Assembly (NCBI GenBank): GCA_034440615.1
Contig: JAOTOM010005095.1
Span: forward strand, 1 to 64,000
DNA: 64,000 nucleotides
Direction of reading: 5' to 3'
Source: Ashinkailepas kermadecensis
Taxonomy: Eukaryota > Arthropoda > Thecostraca > Neolepadidae
Below are positions 61,368 to 64,000 of the stretch, in pieces. The notes beneath the pieces were generated by a model. That model saw only the letters and a list, made by a program, of their open reading frames with translations, made no database searches and had not been told where the DNA came from. The translations under genes and the position numbers were made by a program. Position 1 is the first letter of the stretch. The number at the start of each line of letters is the position of its first letter.

Positions 61368-62321
61368 TGGGGCAGAAATCATAGTTTTGAAGAGGGCGTG
61401 GCACACGAATACTAACGGTAAGGTTGAGTATATTTTTATTGATCCTTGTTCCAAATTGATTGACCTATTTAATAGCAATTTATTCATGATACTAGTCAAT
61501 GTATTTTTTCTTCAGAAGCGATTAAAACTACTTACTTCAAAAATATCATAAATGGCGTTTCTGCTACGAGTGTGTGGCGCAGCCCCGCTTAATGTATGAA
61601 GATAGGCGTTCATATCGTTTCGGCTCAGGGCATTTAAGAGGTATAAGTCATACCTACCTAACTTTGTTGTACCTTTGTTGTAGTAATGGTCTTAGCGATG
61701 TGATATAATTCGTGTGATGCTGTTGTGATCTACATCTGATACAGAAATAGCATATATTAATGATGAATTGCTTTAAAATTATTATAGTACATAAAACCTA
61801 CCATTGCTTGTGTCACCGAACAATTGATAATTAATCCCAATGTGCACAACATTGAAATAATTAGTGCATTAGTCATGAACTGCATGATCTACCTCCTAAA
61901 TGGTGCACTGGTCAATTAGCAAGAAGTGAATATATTAGTATATTTAAGTAGGAGTGTACATTAATTAGTAGGTTTGTACATTTACCATTTGGCAGTGGTA
62001 GAAGTCCATTACTGCATTTTTGGCATGAACAACAAGCATGAGTTGTTTGTTGGCAGTGGGCAGAAAACTCTGCTAGATATATAGTTTTTTTTCTTCATAA
62101 TCTGAATTCAACGATTTTATATTTCCAAACCTATATTATCATATGTGGCAACCAATCAAACCAGTCGGTATTTATTTATTGAAAAAAATACAGGGATGAG
62201 AAAAAATGTAAAAAGGTGTTACCAAGGTGTACATTTTGGGGAGAATGAAATGTTGAATCCCAACTCAAGATGTTTAATTTCCTTGAAAGAGGTAACTATT
62301 TAAATGTGTGAATAAAAACAT
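61368..62321. other. AT-rich, no gene seen
   Basis: AT-rich DNA with short frames only. No repeat was recognised. Confidence 0.5.
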
Positions 62322-62567
62322 ATTGCGTGTAAAGAAAGCATACGACCTTCAATATACCAGGAGGTGCTGAGTTGACATTAAAAGTAACGTTAAGGATTAT
62401 ACTTTATTACTCAACGTTTCGGCCAGGGGGCCATCGTCAGGAGTCACTCCTGACGATGGCCCCTGGCCGAAACGTTGAGTAATAAAGTATAATCCTTAAC
62501 GTTACTTTTAATGTCAACTCAGCACCTCCTGGTATATTGAAGGTCGTATGCTTTCTTTACACGCAAT
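62322..62567. repeat. 246-bp near-perfect palindrome
   Basis: Two arms of about 122 bp are exact reverse complements apart from one extra G in the left arm (five G against four, near 62430). The centre is c62445 in aggagtcactcct. The flanks (aaaaacat left, gtctaaaa right) do not continue the symmetry. It would form a long cruciform or RNA hairpin. Confidence 0.95.
62450..62473 (+). ncRNA. Hammerhead-ribozyme-like core (one per palindrome arm)
   Basis: CTGACGA (62450-62456) fits the CUGANGA box. A short GGCC/GGCC stem and then GAAAC (62469-62473) fit the second box. The mirror copy is on the minus strand of the left arm. Hammerhead motifs are known in Penelope-like retroelements. Here the base next to CTGACGA leaves a mismatch at the base of stem II, and I could not assign stem I. 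A short possible stem III is CGTT with AACG 20 bp later. Confidence 0.35.
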
Positions 62568-63450
62568 GTCTAAAACCCAGGAGCATCTAAGAGCCATTCT
62601 TCGTTGTATTAAACAATAAAAACATAGGCAAGCATTTTTGGGATGCAATATCTGGAACTGAGACAAATTCTATGCATCCTGCATGACCCCATCCCCTGAC
62701 TTGCACATAATTACAAGTACAAAAATTTACAAAACATATAGGAATCAATGTAAGAAAAAGCTGTGTTAGATGTCAATTTGCACCCAACTTCAGGAATTTA
62801 AGAACCGAGCACACCAAAACTGCTAGCATGACATGGCAGGGAACACATAAAGTTACAAACTCTCAAACCCCGGTTGGCAGCAGATACGTCCCTTCAGTGG
62901 AGAGACGCGTCGCAGAATCACTCTGACCAGGGCCCTAGACTGGACAGTAATGCCGCCTCCAACTTCTACACCAGTTCCGTCTACCAATGACTTCAAATTG
63001 AAAACCTTGGGAGTATCCCGGAGTGGGGTGGGTCTCCTTGCCCTCCACCCGAACCACCGAAACAGAGACGTTGGCTTCCGAAAATTATTTGGGAGGCACA
63101 ATACATGAAGGAAATTGGCGGGACCAAATGGATTAGGGGGGGGGGGGGAGGGGCAAGTACGTTCCTTGCTGGAGCAGGCTCTGGTTTGATTCCCCCCCCC
63201 CACCCCACCTCTTGGCTGCTGGCAACGCTTATGTGAGTCGTCACGAACCCTGACAGACGTAGCCCCAGTCTCTCGAGTGCATCCCCACAATGCGTTTCGG
63301 CCAAAAGTGCTATTTGAGGAAAGCTCGGTCAAGGATAGCCATTACGGCCGGTTTGGCACCCTTCCTGGACGGGCATCGCCGCGCTTTGTGATCATGGCCC
63401 CACTTTGTGATCATGGCCCCTCTTGCTGAATTTGTAAATATGTCATTGGT
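62568..63450. other. No gene seen; G/C homopolymer runs
   Basis: Contains a poly-G run (63137-63148) and a poly-C run (63194-63203) with inverted-like surroundings. Open frames on the minus strand (62853-63332) are Pro-rich and have no recognised domain. Confidence 0.45.
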
Positions 63451-63864
63451 AGGGGTGGATCCAGAAATTTGGTCGTGGGGGCGAGGATGACTTGTTCTGG
63501 AGAAGGGTCGTTTCTTCAGATGTGACGATTTTTCTACGAGTGGCGCCATGGGCTGAAAACCCCGTGGAGCGAGGCATTGCTGGAGATCCAGGTGGGTCTG
63601 GGGGAGGGGAGGTGCCCCCGTGGTTTGGCACCCTACGAATGTTAATTTGTCGGTTCCCTATTTAATCTCAAATTATATCTTAAAGATACGGACTTGAACC
63701 TGGCCCCTGGTTTCGTGGCAGATATTCACCCTGGAGCGGGTGGATGGGCGGGTGCATTCGAGTGTCCTGAATGGAGGCCATTTTTCAGTTGAAGAGAAGC
63801 CACATGTCTACCAGAGGGGGGGGGGGGGAGCACATTCCCCAGATGCCGTTCTGGATCCGCCACT
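63451..63864. mobile_element. Small MITE-like element with ggatccagaa ends
   Basis: The left end aggggtggatccagaaa and right end ttctggatccgccact are inverted versions of one another, enclosing about 410 bp without coding sequence. Ends of the form GTGGCGGATCCAGAA are common in non-autonomous DNA transposons of animals. The target duplication is unclear. Confidence 0.55.
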
Positions 63865-64000
63865 TGCCCTTGGTCTTTTCACAGACCCACGACCCGATTT
63901 CATATAGAAGTTCTGCGATAGCCAGTACAACTCAAATTTAGGCTATAACTAGACAGGGTGTTCAGTCATGATGTTCGTAAAGAGCGAAGTATTTAGACAA

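Noticed and set aside
63660..63720. Isolated B-box-like GGTTCAAGTCC on the minus strand
   Set aside because: No A box or tRNA-like structure at the right distance.

Overview
This is a 64 kb stretch of animal DNA, most likely from an invertebrate and plausibly an arthropod. It has no operons, ribosome binding sites or closely packed genes. It holds one intron-flanked LDL-receptor class A exon, decayed non-LTR and LTR retrotransposons, small inverted-repeat elements, and many microsatellites and minisatellites. The organism call is inference, from the look of the LDLa exon, the I/Jockey-type and CR1-type LINEs, and the abundance of (CT), (AT) and (CA) arrays. No complete host gene can be assembled from the window.

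Layout. 1-9 kb: a 39-bp minisatellite, a 1.1 kb composite microsatellite, a 260-bp (CA)n array and otherwise featureless DNA. 9-10 kb: GC-rich degenerate repeats and two minus-strand LINE 3' tails. 14-15.6 kb: an unassigned 148-codon ORF, a 45-bp minisatellite, then the LDLa exon. 17-22 kb: a 19-bp tandem repeat and a GC-rich 36/37-bp minisatellite. 23-25 kb: TA/TG arrays and a 54-bp triplication. 25.3-29.4 kb: a plus-strand CR1-type LINE with an SGNH-esterase ORF1 and an ORF2 whose reverse-transcriptase (RT) palm is deleted. 30.7-37.8 kb: a plus-strand I/Jockey-type LINE whose RT/RNase H ORF is split by four tandem arrays (50-, 32-, 10- and 11-bp units). At least one array clearly grew out of the RT coding sequence.

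38.42-54.95 kb: one 16.5 kb minus-strand Ty3/Gypsy-type LTR retrotransposon. It has paired LTRs of about 760 bp, a CAAC target duplication and a candidate primer-binding site. It carries decayed gag, protease, RT, RNase H and integrase and a long acidic pol C-terminus. About 9 kb of unexplained DNA lies between pol and the 3' LTR. The insertion interrupts a tandem repeat of about 77 bp whose next part resumes on the other side, so the whole block is one insertion.

55-64 kb: two tRNA-like segments, three MITE-like elements with inverted ends, a 33-bp tandem repeat, and a near-perfect 246-bp palindrome with a hammerhead-ribozyme-like core in each arm.

The coding elements are transposon machinery, all inactivated by stops, frameshifts or deletions. 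The most unusual things are the conversion of a LINE RT gene into long minisatellites, the oversized LTR element with heat-shock- and CRE-like sites in its LTRs, and the palindrome.
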